Positions 48,991 to 50,000 of a stretch of 50,000 nt of DNA are shown here, piece by piece (position 1 is the first letter of the stretch; each line of letters opens with the position of its first letter). The notes below the pieces were generated by a model, which saw only the letters and a program-made list of their open reading frames with translations, made no database searches and was not told the origin of the DNA. The position numbers and the translations under genes were made by a program. Origin of the DNA: Halocaridina rubra (Eukaryota; Arthropoda; Malacostraca; Decapoda; Atyidae); assembly GCA_037179515.1 (NCBI GenBank), contig JAXCGZ010019123.1, positions 1 to 50,000 on the forward strand, given 5' to 3'.

Positions 48991-50000
48991 ATGGATAAAG
49001 AGATCTGCAAAGAAAGGAACAAGAAGTTTCAGTCAGTATTTACAGTAGAAACTACCCCACCCCCTCAGATTGTAGTGATAGAAGCTCATGGGCCGGTATT
49101 AGAGAGCATCATCATTTCAGCTATAGAGGCATGCAAAGCGCTGATGGAGTTAGACATACATAAAGCTACAGGATCTGATGCTATATCCCCTCATGTACTT
49201 AAAAATGTGCAAACTCAATATCAGTGGCACTAAGTATCATATTTAAAAAGTCGCTGGAGTTAGAGGAGATTCAAAGATGCTGGAAACAAGCGAACGTGAT
49301 ACCTATCTTCAAAAAGGGAAGGAGGGATACGGCTCTAAACTATAGACCTGTTTCCTTGACCAGTATAGTTTGCAAAGTTATGGAAAAACTACTAAGGAAG
49401 CATATCTCTCTTCACTTGGAATCCTTCAACTTTTTGTCAGTGAGACATGGCTCCAGAGAAGGTAGATCAACAATAACATACTTATTAGAACTTTATGATG
49501 AGGTAAGCTGAATCTTACAAGAAATAGAGGGCTGGGCAGATTGAATACTCCTAGAATTCCAGAGAGCATTTGACACTGTCCCACATGGGAGACTTATTAA
49601 GAAGCTGCAAGCAATAGTTAAAATAGGTGGAAAGGTCTTGAAATGGATAATAACAAACTTAGAAGGAAGGGAACAGAGGGTTAGAGTAAGACACTCAGAG
49701 TCTGAATGGAGAAGAGTTTGTAGTGGAGTTCCTCAGGGTTCAGTTTTAGGGCCACTTTTGTTGCTTGTATATGTAAATGACCTATCAGAGTCAGTAAATT
49801 CATTCATGAATATGTTTACAGATGATGCAAAGATTGTGAAGAAAGTAAGACGCGAGAACAATGGTAGAGAACTTCAGGAAGATCTAAATAGTCTGCATGA
49901 GTGGTCAGAAAAGTGGCTAATATATTCAATACTTCTAAATGTAAGGTAATAAGAATGGGTACAAGTGCGAGAAGGCCCAAGCTTGACTACTCGGTGGAAG
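48991..50000 (+). pseudogene. LINE reverse transcriptase, copy D, partial
   Basis: Same RT as copy B in broken frames: HKATGSDAISPHVLKN, RPVSLTSIVCKVMEKLL, SREGRSTITYLLELYDE, then GVPQGSVLGPLLLLVYVNDL and FMNMFTDDAKIVKK. Motif C has T for A (FTDD). Frame breaks near 49205, 49510 and 49920. The 3' third lies beyond the window. Confidence 0.88.

Larger units (their letters stand above)
46979..50000 (+). mobile_element. CR1-like LINE copy D, ORF1-endonuclease-RT, runs off window
   Basis: The longest copy. In order: ORF1 coiled-coil part (46982-47536), ORF1 C-terminal part in another frame (47581-47763), apurinic-type endonuclease (47817-48720), linker (48725-48907) and RT (48991 to the window end). 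It starts directly after a (CT)n array and lacks the ORF1 start. Several frameshifts and FTDD in place of FADD make it dead. The 3' part aligns with copies A, B and C. Confidence 0.9.

Overview
This is a eukaryotic (metazoan, arthropod-type) window, most likely from a decapod crustacean. The inference rests on the extreme load of long (TA)n, (GA)n, (TAA)n and (GTA)n arrays, AACCT-rich degenerate repeats, CR1-, RTE- and RNase H-bearing LINE fragments, many pogo/Tigger-like TA-target elements, and one widely split host gene with an arthropod-like opsin product. The species cannot be fixed from the sequence alone.

Host gene. Ten coding exons on the minus strand, spread from 38421 down to 1060, join in perfect reading phase at consensus GT/AG borders and give a 602-residue opsin (seven-transmembrane, retinal-binding GPCR). 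It keeps the retinal lysine (K333), NPIIY, the C123/C200 disulfide pair, a TM6 FWTPYA motif and an E181-type counterion (E194). It is unusual in two ways: the (D/E)RY motif at the end of TM3 is FRY (F147), and a C-terminal tail of about 255 residues is encoded by two extra exons. The ECL2/TM5 sequence looks closest to the peropsin/Opn5 (group 4) opsins, but the clade is not certain. Coding introns range from 297 bp to 22.6 kb.

The rest is almost entirely repeats. 1-1059: gene flank with a dispersed repeat. 1591-15368: introns with a pogo-type MITE, a near-identical CR1 fragment, a small palindromic MITE, two tRNA-derived SINE types, a hAT-like and a Harbinger-like MITE, and AACCT-rich degenerate repeats. 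15596-38243 (first coding intron, 22.6 kb): TAA/TA/GA arrays, an RNase H-bearing LINE 3' end, an RTE-like LINE, a pogo/Tigger element split by a CR1 element with an intact RT frame, a second TIR element that itself holds a third TA-target element, two foldback (palindromic) elements, a long polypyrimidine/polypurine block, another CR1 copy, trinucleotide arrays and SINEs with a clear target-site duplication. 38455-50000: the flank upstream of the first visible coding exon, with a 6.7 kb LTR element (39448-46159; 689-bp LTRs, 4-bp duplication CAGG, minus orientation) that has one unrecognised gag-position ORF, a 25-bp minisatellite and no visible pol, then a decayed but nearly full-structure CR1 element (ORF1, endonuclease, RT) running off the window end.

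The most valuable points are the atypical opsin, the non-autonomous LTR element, the nested TA-target transposons with an internal empty-site control, and the two foldback elements. All calls come from reading the sequence; no searches were run.
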